This document shows positions 44,370 through 52,723 of a DNA stretch of 64,000 nt, one piece after another. The position numbers were made by a program, and so were the translations under genes. Positions within the stretch are counted from its first letter, which is position 1, and each line of letters starts with the position of its first letter. The stretch is taken from contig NZ_CP053085.1 in NCBI RefSeq assembly GCF_013004105.1, positions 1,488,001 to 1,552,000 of the forward strand, read 5' to 3'. Below the pieces are notes generated by a model. It ran no database searches, had not been told where the DNA came from, and was given only the letters and a program-made list of their open reading frames with translations. This stretch comes from Gemmatimonas groenlandica. Lineage in GTDB: Bacteria > Gemmatimonadota > Gemmatimonadetes > Gemmatimonadales > Gemmatimonadaceae.

Positions 44370-44921
44370 TCAGGCCTCGTCGTCGCGCGCGGCGATCAGC
44401 ACTTCGTCACGTCCGTCAAGTTCCTCGATGAACACGTCGACACGCTGGCCGGGATTCACTTCGACCTTACGGCCGATGACATCGGCATGGATGGGCAACT
44501 CGCGACCGCCGCGATCGATCAGCACGGCGAGGGCGATGCGCGCCGGTCGTCCAAAATCCGCCAGTTCGTCGAGTGCTGCGCGGACGGTGCGTCCGGTATA
44601 GAGCACATCATCGACGATGACGACGTTCTGGTCGTCGAGCGTCCATGGCAGCTGCGTGGTGCCGACGACGGGACGCGGCCCGACCGTTTGCAGGTCGTCG
44701 CGATAGAGCGTGATATCGAGCGCACCGCTGCTGATGTCGACGCCTTCCTGCGCTTTGATGATGCGCACGATGCGCTCGGCGAGTTGCACGCCGCGGCGCT
44801 GGATTCCGACGAGCACCAAGTTTTCGGTACCCGCATTCAATTCGACGATCTGGTCGGCCATGCGACGCAGCGTGCGATCAAGCGCGCGGGCATCGAGGAC
44901 GATGGAAGGCTTTCGAGGCAT
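44370..44921 (-). CDS. pyrR: Bifunctional pyr operon regulator PyrR / uracil phosphoribosyltransferase
   Basis: 183 aa. PRPP-binding loop [20 protein letters not shown] and N-terminal [26 protein letters not shown] are typical. PyrR binds leader mRNA in a UMP-dependent way and attenuates pyr transcription or translation. Here it heads pyrR-pyrB-pyrC. There is no visible Shine-Dalgarno before the ATG; TATATT ends only 6 nt upstream, so the mRNA may be leaderless (see findings). Confidence 0.94.
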   Translation of the reverse strand: MPRKPSIVLDARALDRTLRRMADQIVELNAGTENLVLVGIQRRGVQLAERIVRIIKAQEGVDISSGALDITLYRDDLQTVGPRPVVGTTQLPWTLDDQNVVIVDDVLYTGRTVRAALDELADFGRPARIALAVLIDRGGRELPIHADVIGRKVEVNPGQRVDVFIEELDGRDEVLIAARDDEA

Positions 44922-44943
44922 GGCGACAATATAGCGCGACCAT

Positions 44944-44964
44944 GCCTCTCACACGCCTCTCACA
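44944..44964. repeat. 11-nt-phased direct repeat upstream of pyrR
   Basis: GCCTCTCACA occurs at 44944-44953 and 44955-44964 (minus strand TGTGAGAGGC twice), spacing one helical turn. It lies 23-43 nt upstream of the pyrR start, at or near the -35 region if TATATT (44928-44933) is the -10. Possible activator/repressor site; in RNA the GAGAGGC core also resembles part of PyrR-binding loops. Confidence 0.5.
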
Positions 44965-44967
44965 TGC

Positions 44968-45447
44968 TTACCACTCGTGATGGCTGCGCGGCGGCTGCGC
45001 GCCAGCGGCCGGCCGCTGCGTCCAGAGCCCGGAGAGCGGCGACAAATGTCGGGCGGCGGTGCGAGCGGCACGCAGGCGAGACTTGTCGATATACGGTATC
45101 GTGGACGTCGCGGCATACATCGCGATGTCGGCGGCTGCCTCCATGGTGGCCTGGGCAAATCCGTGTGACCAGTCGGGGCCATACGGGTGCGAGTCGGCGC
45201 GCTCCTCGACACCCATTCCAAAGGCCACGCACTTGTCCGCCGCCTCGCGCAGATTCCGGCTGGACGCCAAATGGGCAACGACAACGTGGAAACCGTCGCG
45301 ACGTCCCATGTGGTACGTCGGCGACTGCAAGGCCTCACCAGCCGGCGGCTCGACAACGCCCGATGCGATTCCCGTAAGCATCACGCACAGCTGCGAGAAG
45401 TAGCCACGGATCGGATCAATCGGCGGCTCTTCGAGAATACGGGACAT
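44968..45447 (-). CDS. Hypothetical protein
   Basis: 159 aa from ATG 45445-45447 (MSRILEEPPIDP). Mostly helical prediction by eye: YFSQLCVMLTGIASGVVEP, HVVVAHLASSRNLREAADKC and FAQATMEAAADIAMYAATS, with scattered His and two Cys. No signal peptide or membrane helix and no family I recognise. A longer in-frame reading to 45618 adds an Arg-rich stretch without conserved look. The stop lies 47 nt upstream of the pyrR ATG. Confidence 0.5.
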   Translation of the reverse strand: MSRILEEPPIDPIRGYFSQLCVMLTGIASGVVEPPAGEALQSPTYHMGRRDGFHVVVAHLASSRNLREAADKCVAFGMGVEERADSHPYGPDWSHGFAQATMEAAADIAMYAATSTIPYIDKSRLRAARTAARHLSPLSGLWTQRPAAGAQPPRSHHEW

Positions 45448-45669
45448 GGCTCTTCCGGCTCGGGTCGTCGCGACGGCCGCCATTCGGCGACTTCGCATAC
45501 GGGTAAGGGGGCAAGTGACGTGCCGAACCTTTTCAAGCCCATATCCGTGCGATTTCCCTCTCATTCCCCTCTGAACCGTCACAGATGGGTTCGCCACACG
45601 TTGCGTAGCTCCCACCATAGGTGAGGCAAGCGCGCTACAGCGGACCCATCCCGGCGACCGGCCTATTCC

Positions 45670-46896
45670 TTAACCGGCATAGAGGTTCAGGTCGGTGCCG
45701 ACGGCGTCGGCCATCGCCATCGTGGTCTCCCAATCGGGATGCCGGATCGTGAGATACCCGTCGGACAGCAGGGTGCTCTTCCAATCGCGCCGCGGAGCGC
45801 CGATCGGCAGGAGATCCACCACGCAGATCGCGTCCCCGAAACGTTGACGGAGCTGCTCGAGCCCTACGATGCGCTGGATGCGGCCCTGCCCGTGCGCCCG
45901 CTTCGTAATGCAGGCGGTGTTGTACTTCCGCTCGATCTTCTGCGAGAAGGTGCCGTGGAGCTCTGCCTCGGCCCACCCGTTGAAGAGATCCATGTCGCCG
46001 GAGTAGTTCATCAGATCGACCGTGCGCGCGCCGGGCGGACGGGCCGCCACTTCGCCGAAAACGGCTTCACCGTCAGCCTTGAGATACCACTCCATGTGGG
46101 TGAAGCCGGTGTCGTAGCCGAGCACCTTGAGCACTTTCTCACCCATGGCGCGACCGCCGGCCAGCTTCGGATCATCGACGTTCCTGTACGTGAGCGTCTG
46201 TGGCGAGATCCACTCGTTGGTCCGGGCGATGAGCGGCCGCGGGCGATAAAAGGCGATATGGAAGTACTTGATGTCGCCGCCCGCGCAGACGGTGTCGTAG
46301 GTGTACTCCTCGCCGTCGATGAACTCCTCGACGTCGACGACGGCGATATGCCCGAGCTGCGCGATGGCTTTTGTCACGTCGGCCGCGTCGTCGCAACGGA
46401 ACGTGTCCATGGAGCCAGCACCGGCGATGGGCTTGATGATGAGCGGATACCCGACCTGCTCGGCTGCGGCCCAGACTTCGGCGGGCGTACTGGCGATCGC
46501 GTGATGCGGCACCCGAACGCCGCCTTCGGCGAGCGCCTGCTTCATGAGATCTTTGTTGCGGAATCGGAGCGACTGTTGATACGACTGCCCCGGCACGCCG
46601 AGGGCTTCCCGGATCTGCGCTGCGATCTCGACCCCTGGCTCCCACAGACAGCAGACGCGATCCACCGTGCGGGAGCCAAGCCAACGGCGGATCTGCTCGA
46701 TGGCGACCGTCGGATTCGTGAAGAGATCGGGCGCTTGCAAATAGTCGCTCAGGTGCTGTCGCGCGATGTGCGGCAGATCCTGCACCGACGTGTTCGAGAC
46801 ACCCAACACGGTGGCGCCCTGCTCGGAGAGGCCACGCGTGAAGAGCGGCATTTCACCGGGGAATCCCGGGGTCAGCATCAACACGGTTTTGGACAC
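45670..46896 (-). CDS. ATP-grasp domain enzyme, downstream copy of a tandem pair
   Basis: 408 aa. N-terminal Rossmann-like preATP-grasp (VLMLTPGFPGEMPLFTRGL, RVCCLWEPGVEIAAQIREAL), ATP-grasp core with SLRFRNKDLMKQALAEGGVR, GYPLIIKPIAGAGSMDTF, VVDVEEFIDGEEYTYDTVC and metal-binding EVAARPPGARTVDLM, then a C-terminal domain (HGQGRIQRIVGLEQL, DGYLTIRHPDWE). Such enzymes ligate a carboxylate to an amine or similar nucleophile through an acyl phosphate. The chosen start is GTG 46894-46896. It follows its paralogue by 28 nt. Substrate unknown; the domain order resembles amino acid or dipeptide ligases of the PF13535 group. Confidence 0.78.
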   Translation of the reverse strand: MSKTVLMLTPGFPGEMPLFTRGLSEQGATVLGVSNTSVQDLPHIARQHLSDYLQAPDLFTNPTVAIEQIRRWLGSRTVDRVCCLWEPGVEIAAQIREALGVPGQSYQQSLRFRNKDLMKQALAEGGVRVPHHAIASTPAEVWAAAEQVGYPLIIKPIAGAGSMDTFRCDDAADVTKAIAQLGHIAVVDVEEFIDGEEYTYDTVCAGGDIKYFHIAFYRPRPLIARTNEWISPQTLTYRNVDDPKLAGGRAMGEKVLKVLGYDTGFTHMEWYLKADGEAVFGEVAARPPGARTVDLMNYSGDMDLFNGWAEAELHGTFSQKIERKYNTACITKRAHGQGRIQRIVGLEQLRQRFGDAICVVDLLPIGAPRRDWKSTLLSDGYLTIRHPDWETTMAMADAVGTDLNLYAG

Positions 46897-46924
46897 AGGT
46901 CGGTTTCGCAGAAGGTGGAGGGGC

Positions 46925-48142
46925 TCAGCCGAGTCGAACGCGAACACTGGAAACGATACGCTGTAACGCGTTCTGCACCACCTTTGTGTCGGGGTGGCGA
47001 ACGATGATGTAGCCTTCGCCCTCGTAGCTTCCGGTAGGATGCTGGCCCGGATACGGCAGACGGGAATCGCAAATGAGCGCGCCGAACTGCTCCTGCACGG
47101 CCTCGAGGCCTTCGACGGTGCGCACCTGGCCCGTGCCCTGCCCTCGCAGATACGCGGTGCCGACGGCGAAGCGCCGCACGGGCGGATCGAAGGTGCCGTT
47201 GATCATGAGACGGACCCAGGCCGCGACGAAATCGATGTCGTGCGCCCGGGAGATCATGGTCGTAATGTTGGCACCGGGGGGACGTGCGGCGATCTCACTG
47301 ATGGCGATGGTGCCGTCGTCGCGGCGAAACCACTCGCAGTGCGACACGCCGGTCCCCATGCCCAGCGCCACCAATGCCTTGGCACCGACCGCGCGGATGT
47401 CATCAAATTCGGCGGCGTCGATCTCGCGCGGCAGCAACACCGTCCACTGGATCCACGAGTTCTCGACGACGTCGAGCGGCGTGGGCCCGTAGCGCGTGAG
47501 TGAATGCCAGATGGCCTCGCCGTTAACTGACACGGTTTCCAGCGAGTACTCGGTCCCGCGCAGGAACTCTTCGGCGAGCATTGGATTGGCTGCCGTCGCA
47601 CGGTAGTTCGCGAGCATCGCGTCGAGCGATGCCACATCACGTATGCGCTGCGTAGCGATCGCCCCAGCGCCGGCGGGAGGCTTGAGGACGATAGGAAATC
47701 CGACCTCGGCGATGAACTCCAACGCGTCTTCGCGAGAGGCGATCAGCCGATGTCGCGCCACCGGCACGCCCGCCGCCCGCAACGCATCCTTCATTCGCGC
47801 CTTGTCGCGAAAGTTGTGCGCGGCCTCGCTGCTGAGCCCCGGAATACCGAGTCGTTCCCGCACGCTGGCCAGCGGCTGCTGGAGCTGCTCGTAGGCCCCA
47901 AAGCAGCGGGCGATCGCGCCGTGCGTGGCACCGAGGGCGCGCACCGCCTGCTCGAGCGACGACGCGTTCGTCACGTCATCGACTTGCCAGTGCGCGGCCA
48001 GTCGCGCGGCGACATTCGGCGTCAGCGCCGTCAGCGGTTGTTGCGCAATGACGCCCAAACGCACGTGCGGCACGTTGAGCGCGGCCTCGATCATCTGAGT
48101 CGCCGCCGGCGAGAAGATTGGACAGACGAAGATGACGAACAT
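46925..48142 (-). CDS. ATP-grasp domain enzyme, upstream copy of a tandem pair
   Basis: 405 aa from ATG 48140-48142 (MFVIFVCPIFSPAATQM). Same architecture as the gene downstream: preATP-grasp (about 1-110), NFRDKARMKDALRAAGVPVA, GFPIVLKPPAGAGAIATQ, LAEEFLRGTEYSLETVSVNG, EIAARPPGANITTMI, and C-terminal GQGTGQVRTVEGLEAVQEQF with EGYIIVRHPD. The two proteins align along their whole length, so they are a tandem duplication that has diverged. Residues around the metal site (AARPPGA) are the same. No Shine-Dalgarno is obvious. No carrier protein, NRPS, transporter or modifying enzyme is beside them. Confidence 0.76.
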   Translation of the reverse strand: MFVIFVCPIFSPAATQMIEAALNVPHVRLGVIAQQPLTALTPNVAARLAAHWQVDDVTNASSLEQAVRALGATHGAIARCFGAYEQLQQPLASVRERLGIPGLSSEAAHNFRDKARMKDALRAAGVPVARHRLIASREDALEFIAEVGFPIVLKPPAGAGAIATQRIRDVASLDAMLANYRATAANPMLAEEFLRGTEYSLETVSVNGEAIWHSLTRYGPTPLDVVENSWIQWTVLLPREIDAAEFDDIRAVGAKALVALGMGTGVSHCEWFRRDDGTIAISEIAARPPGANITTMISRAHDIDFVAAWVRLMINGTFDPPVRRFAVGTAYLRGQGTGQVRTVEGLEAVQEQFGALICDSRLPYPGQHPTGSYEGEGYIIVRHPDTKVVQNALQRIVSSVRVRLG

Positions 48143-48194
48143 GGCGGCGCTCAATTGGGAAAGATCGAGAGTGGATCGAGTACGGATACACAAT

Positions 48195-48223
48195 CGCGGT
48201 GCTGCCCAAAGGGCAACACCGCG
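48195..48223 (-). terminator. Intrinsic terminator after the small exported protein gene
   Basis: 13-bp stem with one G-T wobble (minus strand CGCGGTGTTGCCC, loop TTT, complement), 25 nt after the stop of the gene at 48249. The following ATTGTGT is only weakly T-rich. It separates that gene from the ATP-grasp pair. Confidence 0.65.
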
Positions 48224-48248
48224 ACCGATGCCTACTTCGTGATTCGAC

Positions 48249-48656
48249 TTACTGGCAGACCCAAGCGCCGCCGCGGGCCGTTGCCGTGGCCTTGACACCC
48301 GTCGCCGAATCGGCGGCGGTGAACGTTACCGTTTCATTGGCGCCGTCTTCCTGGCTGCTGGTGGTGCACGGCACCACCTTGCGCACGGTGAAAACGCCCG
48401 TGCTGTCGGCGTCGACCAAACCGAAGTCCTGCGGCTTGCTGGCGCCGGGTGCGCGCGAGGCGGTGAGCTTCACGCGGGCAGCGGCGGGCCAGTTCTTCCC
48501 CTTGAAGTTGATGCGGGCGCCCTGCGGCGACCGCTCGGCTTCGATGGAAATCTGTGGCTTTGCCTGTCCAGTGATCGCGCTGGCCGCCGTTGCGGCGAAC
48601 GAAAGCGCGCTAATTGCCAACGCCGGGCCCAGCATGCGGCGCACGAATGCCTGCAT
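48249..48656 (-). CDS. Small secreted protein of unknown function
   Basis: 135 aa. ATG 48654-48656 has AGGAGG eight bases upstream (GGAGG 48664-48668), one of the best ribosome sites in the window. Signal peptide MLGPALAISALSFAATAASA. The mature part of about 105 residues looks beta-rich and immunoglobulin-like (ISIEAERSPQGARINFKGKN, ARVKLTASRAP, VFTVRKVVPCTTSS, ETVTFTAADSATGVKATATA). Two cysteines (VVPC and the penultimate WVCQ) could form a disulfide. No family recognised. Confidence 0.65.
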   Translation of the reverse strand: MQAFVRRMLGPALAISALSFAATAASAITGQAKPQISIEAERSPQGARINFKGKNWPAAARVKLTASRAPGASKPQDFGLVDADSTGVFTVRKVVPCTTSSQEDGANETVTFTAADSATGVKATATARGGAWVCQ

Positions 48657-48811
48657 CGCACATCCTCCTAGTAAGGTGACGCCATCGGACATATGCCGCG
48701 ACGTGAATATGAAAATGGAGAGCGAGAGGAGAGAACGCAAACTGGTACCCCATCTCCCGCTGACTGCCTCATCACGTTCGTGCGCCCGGTCACAGGCGTA
48801 TCACGGGTCGG

Positions 48812-50368
48812 TTACCGCTCCAGCTTGAAGCCGGGATCGATGGAGGGGCGCTTCGGCGTCGTCGCCACGTACCAGCCCGTGAGGTACATCCACTGCGTCA
48901 TGCGGGTGAGCTTCGGATAGTCGATGGCCGATGGCTTGTCGCGCGGCGTGTGGTAATCGGGATGCAGGTTGGTGGAGTACATGACGGCCGGCACGTTCAT
49001 TCGTGCATACGGCACGTGATCGCTGCGGAAGTACCAGCCTTCAGGATGCGTGGGGCGATCCCAGATCGAATCGAGCTTGAAGGCTCCGGTGAGCGTGTTC
49101 GCCCTCAGCGCCATATCAACAAGTTCTGTTGAGTTGCGGTGTGGCGGCTGGATGCCAAGCAGGCTGGCGGAATCGGGGTTGTTGCGGCCGATCATGTCGC
49201 CGTTCAGCACCGCAACGATGTTCTGCAGGGGCACGACGGGATGCGCGGCATGATAGCGCGAGCCAAGCAGACCAAGTTCTTCCGCACCGTGGTACACGAA
49301 GAGCACCGAGCGCTTGCCTGGCTGCTTCACGAACGCGCGGGCGATGGCGAGCAACGCGACACTGACGGTGCCATTGTCGTCGGCACCAGCCCACACGGAA
49401 TCGCCGTCGATGACATACCGCACGCCGTCGTGGTCCTGGTGTGAGCTGTACAGCACATACTCGTCGCGCAGCTTCGGATCGGTACCGCGCACCACGCCGA
49501 TGATGTTGCTGGACGGTGTGGTGAAGTGCTCGACGCGGACGTGCATCTCGGCCATGGCGCCGGCCTTGAGCGCGGCCGCCGTGGCGCCGCGCACGAGGAA
49601 AGACGGCGTCGGTGCTGTGCGCGCCGACTGCGGACGCGCGGCCTGTGTGGCCTGACCGGCGAAGCGCGGCGCGCCTCCGTCCACGTCATACGTGCCACGC
49701 TCACGAAGTACTCCGAGCCCATCAAACGCGACATCGGTGATCGAGTCGGCCACGAGGATGATCGCAACGGCACCACGGCGTTGTACCCTTTGCGTGGCGG
49801 CCGTGATCGCCGCATTCGCGTAGCGCACTTCGGCGGAGTTCGTGGTGGTGCGAATCGAGGCGGCAGGCGGGGTGGTGATCTGTAGCGCCGCAATCTTGCC
49901 GCGCACATCGATCGTGGTATCGGCGCCCGTGCCTACCCACACCACCGGGGCGCTCACATCGGCGTTGGCGGAGCCCAGCGGCACGAAGTCCTTCCACACG
50001 ACGAGCGGCTTGTCGCCGAGTGCGCCCGTCGTGGACACGGTGGAGACGCGCGTCCGCACCATGTTCCACCACTGGAAGTAGCTGCCGTCCTGTCCCATCG
50101 GCTTCACGCCGATGCTGCGCAGTTGGTCGGCCACCCAAATGGAGGCCCGCATCTCGTCCGGCGTGCCGGCCTCGCGTCCACGCATACCGTCACCGGCCAT
50201 CGCGTACAGATCCCGTTCGAGGTCGGTGCGCTTGATAGCGGACATCGCCAGCGGAACGCCCGCGGTGGCGGTGGATTTGCCCTTGGCGGTGGCTTGCGCC
50301 GACAGCGCCAGCCCTGGGGCCAAGGTCGCAGCGAGGGCCGCGAGCCGCATGATTCGAGGAGAGAACAT
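48812..50368 (-). CDS. Secreted M28-family aminopeptidase
   Basis: 518 aa. Signal peptide (LAALAATLAPGLALSAQA), then an M28 domain interrupted by a PA-like insertion (about 130-280). The co-catalytic zinc ligands and catalytic acids follow M28 order: YSSHQDHDG, GADDNGTVSVALL, FVYHGAEELGLLGSRYH, NGDMIGRNNPD and PDYHTPRDKPS. Cleaves N-terminal residues from peptides, probably in the periplasm. The ATG overlaps the stop of the acylase gene (TGATG), so the two are a coupled operon. Final residues GFKLER suggest the end is complete. Confidence 0.9.
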   Translation of the reverse strand: MFSPRIMRLAALAATLAPGLALSAQATAKGKSTATAGVPLAMSAIKRTDLERDLYAMAGDGMRGREAGTPDEMRASIWVADQLRSIGVKPMGQDGSYFQWWNMVRTRVSTVSTTGALGDKPLVVWKDFVPLGSANADVSAPVVWVGTGADTTIDVRGKIAALQITTPPAASIRTTTNSAEVRYANAAITAATQRVQRRGAVAIILVADSITDVAFDGLGVLRERGTYDVDGGAPRFAGQATQAARPQSARTAPTPSFLVRGATAAALKAGAMAEMHVRVEHFTTPSSNIIGVVRGTDPKLRDEYVLYSSHQDHDGVRYVIDGDSVWAGADDNGTVSVALLAIARAFVKQPGKRSVLFVYHGAEELGLLGSRYHAAHPVVPLQNIVAVLNGDMIGRNNPDSASLLGIQPPHRNSTELVDMALRANTLTGAFKLDSIWDRPTHPEGWYFRSDHVPYARMNVPAVMYSTNLHPDYHTPRDKPSAIDYPKLTRMTQWMYLTGWYVATTPKRPSIDPGFKLER

Positions 50369-52545
50369 CAGGGTTCGGGCCGGTAGGAGCGAAGAGTGTG
50401 CGCGGAAATGTCCGCATCGAGAAAATACACGGGCTTGAGCTGACCGCGGGCAAACATCGCGGCCTGATCACTGTAGTGCGGCGACGTCGAGTCGGCGCTC
50501 TGTCCGTAGGCGAGAACCGAATACGCGCGGGGCGCACGCGCTCCGAACTCCACAGCGAGAATCCAGCCGTCGCCCGAGTTGGCGTTGCGGGAGCCGTCGG
50601 GGCGCTGCTCGTAGGAAAGCACGCGGAAGCAGCCGAGGGCGCCGCTGCAGCCGCCAACGGGTTCGTCCACGGGCCCACGCCGCACGCGGTGCACATCGCC
50701 CCATGCCACGTCGACCGTCTTGTAGCGACGCTGCATGTCGTCGACGGCCCAGCTGAAGGCGTCGACGGCGCGAGCCGGCTGACCGAGGCCGCGCGGCGTG
50801 GAGGTCAGCTTCTCCCACGACCACTTTTCGGCGTAGGCCGAGTCGCGCGCCTGCGACTGATAGCGGCGCCACCAGGTCTCGAAGAGCAATCCTCCGCGAC
50901 TGGTCGGCGCGACGGTGTTGTCCCACTGCTCGAGCACGGCGAGTGCCTGGGCGACCGCCGGCGTGGGTGAGGATTTCTTCAGCGCCGCGACGAGATCGGG
51001 CTTCACGCGGTCGGCGAGCAGCATGCGCATACTGTGCTTTCGCACCAACACGTCTTCGAGCGAGAGTTTGTCTTTGCCGCCGATGAGCTGCAACGCATGC
51101 TGGCTGCGCAGCCGTAGTTCCCCGCGCTCCACGTTGTCGGGATACCGTGCCGTGTCGAGCAGGGCGTTCAGATTGGCAAAATGCGGCGCATCGTTCTCGT
51201 TGTGCACGTAGCCGCCGCGAGGGTTGAGCGTCTGCGGCAACGAATCGAGCGCGATTAATCGCGTCCACACGTCGGCTGATCCGCGCGCGGGAATCGGCAT
51301 CGAGTCCCCGCCCGATCGTGTGGGCAGCCGCGGCACGGTGCCCATCCAAATGGTGAGGATGTTGCCGGCGCGATCGGCGTAGGTGAGGTTGGACGTGGCG
51401 CGGGCGCGGGTGGCGAGCGCCCCCTTCCACTCGACAAGACTGCCCGCGCGCATCATGGCCAGGAACTGCGCCCCGGCGCGATACTCGCCATCGGGGCCAG
51501 CGCGCACGACATAGAGCTTGTTCGAGGTGCGATACACGACCGGGCCCAGTGGTGTGAAGGCCATGCGGCGTGTTTCGCTCACCAGCGAGTCGTCCGTGCT
51601 GCCGATGCGATACGGGAGCGTGATGGACTCGTACCGAATGGGAATGGTGGTGCCGTCGAACCGATAGCGATCCGGATTGGTGGGATCGAGGTCGAGCTCA
51701 TAGACCTCGTCGAGATCCGGCGCGTTGTTGGTGGTGGCCCAGCCAAGATCCTTGTTGAAGCCACCGATGACCGAGAAGGCGCTGCCGATGCGGAAATCGC
51801 CGTAGAAATCGAGCTTTCCCGGCACGGTCACGTGCGCTTCCCAGTAGCCGGCCGTCCAAGCGAGATGTGGATTGCGCAGCAGAATCGCACGCCCGGACTT
51901 CGTGCGGCTCGGGGCGAGCGCCCAGGCGTTCGAGCCAACGTCCGCATCAGCTCCGAACAGGGGAGCCGGGTCGACGTCGAGGGCGCCCGTGTCTCGGATG
52001 GCCGGGCGCGCCGTGCCGCCAGCGCTGCGCTGCAGCCATCGCGTCACGAGGCGCTCGGCAGTGGCCACATTCGCGGTGCCGATGTCCCCAGCGGCGACGT
52101 CGTGCCCGTGGAACACGGGCTTGGCCCACGTGGGCAGTGTCTTCGCATTCGCCCGGATGTAGCGGTTCACGCCTTCGGCGAATCCGTCGTACATGTCACG
52201 CGTGTCGGCGTCGAGCAGGTGATAGGTCTGCTCTACGCGGGCGTGCTCCAGAGCCGCCGAAAAATCGGACGACAGGCTGTCACGCCCAAACGTACGGCCC
52301 ATCCATCCTTTCGAACGGATCAGACTGAGTATGACGCGCACGCCATAATCCTCGGCTTGTGCGTAACCGAGTCCGATACCGATGCCGCGAAAGTCGCTGG
52401 CGCTGATGTGCGGCACGCCGTACGCCGTCCGACGAATGATCGGCTCACCGTCAGACGGAGCAGCGTGACTCGCCGCGCCGAGGGCCGTGGCGGCGATGAG
52501 CACTGGAATCAAGAGGCGCGCGCGGCGCGAGACGTGTGAGAACAT
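50368..52545 (-). CDS. Penicillin acylase-family N-terminal nucleophile hydrolase
   Basis: 725 aa preproenzyme. Signal peptide (RLLIPVLIAATALGAASHAA), alpha chain to about 204, then the autocleavage site DVG-SNAWAL with nucleophile Ser205; beta-chain motifs LLRNPHLAWTAGYWEAHVTV, FYGDFRIGSAFSVIGGFNKD and LGWATTNNAPD. The family deacylates penicillins, aculeacin or N-acyl homoserine lactones. The C-terminal part has WGDVHRVRRG and GDGWILAVEFG, as in acyl-homoserine-lactone/aculeacin acylase relatives. Substrate not predictable. The ATG at 52545 is chosen since in-frame residues upstream lack a signal peptide pattern. Divergent from susC (178 bp apart). Confidence 0.87.
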   Translation of the reverse strand: MFSHVSRRARLLIPVLIAATALGAASHAAPSDGEPIIRRTAYGVPHISASDFRGIGIGLGYAQAEDYGVRVILSLIRSKGWMGRTFGRDSLSSDFSAALEHARVEQTYHLLDADTRDMYDGFAEGVNRYIRANAKTLPTWAKPVFHGHDVAAGDIGTANVATAERLVTRWLQRSAGGTARPAIRDTGALDVDPAPLFGADADVGSNAWALAPSRTKSGRAILLRNPHLAWTAGYWEAHVTVPGKLDFYGDFRIGSAFSVIGGFNKDLGWATTNNAPDLDEVYELDLDPTNPDRYRFDGTTIPIRYESITLPYRIGSTDDSLVSETRRMAFTPLGPVVYRTSNKLYVVRAGPDGEYRAGAQFLAMMRAGSLVEWKGALATRARATSNLTYADRAGNILTIWMGTVPRLPTRSGGDSMPIPARGSADVWTRLIALDSLPQTLNPRGGYVHNENDAPHFANLNALLDTARYPDNVERGELRLRSQHALQLIGGKDKLSLEDVLVRKHSMRMLLADRVKPDLVAALKKSSPTPAVAQALAVLEQWDNTVAPTSRGGLLFETWWRRYQSQARDSAYAEKWSWEKLTSTPRGLGQPARAVDAFSWAVDDMQRRYKTVDVAWGDVHRVRRGPVDEPVGGCSGALGCFRVLSYEQRPDGSRNANSGDGWILAVEFGARAPRAYSVLAYGQSADSTSPHYSDQAAMFARGQLKPVYFLDADISAHTLRSYRPEP

Positions 52546-52628
52546 CTGGCAATGCTGCGGCGTCACACGGCCGTCCGCAACCACAGGTACTGAGAGAATC
52601 ACGAACGTCGCGCACCGCGGCAGCGCTA

Positions 52629-52656
52629 TTGCGGGGGCCGCGTGGGAGGATAGCTT
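52629..52656 (+). promoter_or_regulatory. Weak candidate promoter for susC-susD
   Basis: TTGCGG (52629-52634), 16-nt spacer, TAGCTT (52651-52656), 67 nt before the susC ATG, inside the 178-bp divergent region between acylase and susC. Only a consensus match; other sigma factors may be used. Confidence 0.3.
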
Positions 52657-52723
52657 CGCGCAGCCTACTTGCCTAACCAAAGTGGGCGCTACGCCTTCCC
52701 GCGTTTACCCCAAGGAGTTCTTC

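Noticed and set aside
45448-45669. Upstream extension of the hypothetical protein (to 45618) or a gene in this gap
   Set aside because: The added residues are Arg-rich without family resemblance, and the ATG at 45447 gives a compact protein; the gap shows no good ribosome site or conserved frame.
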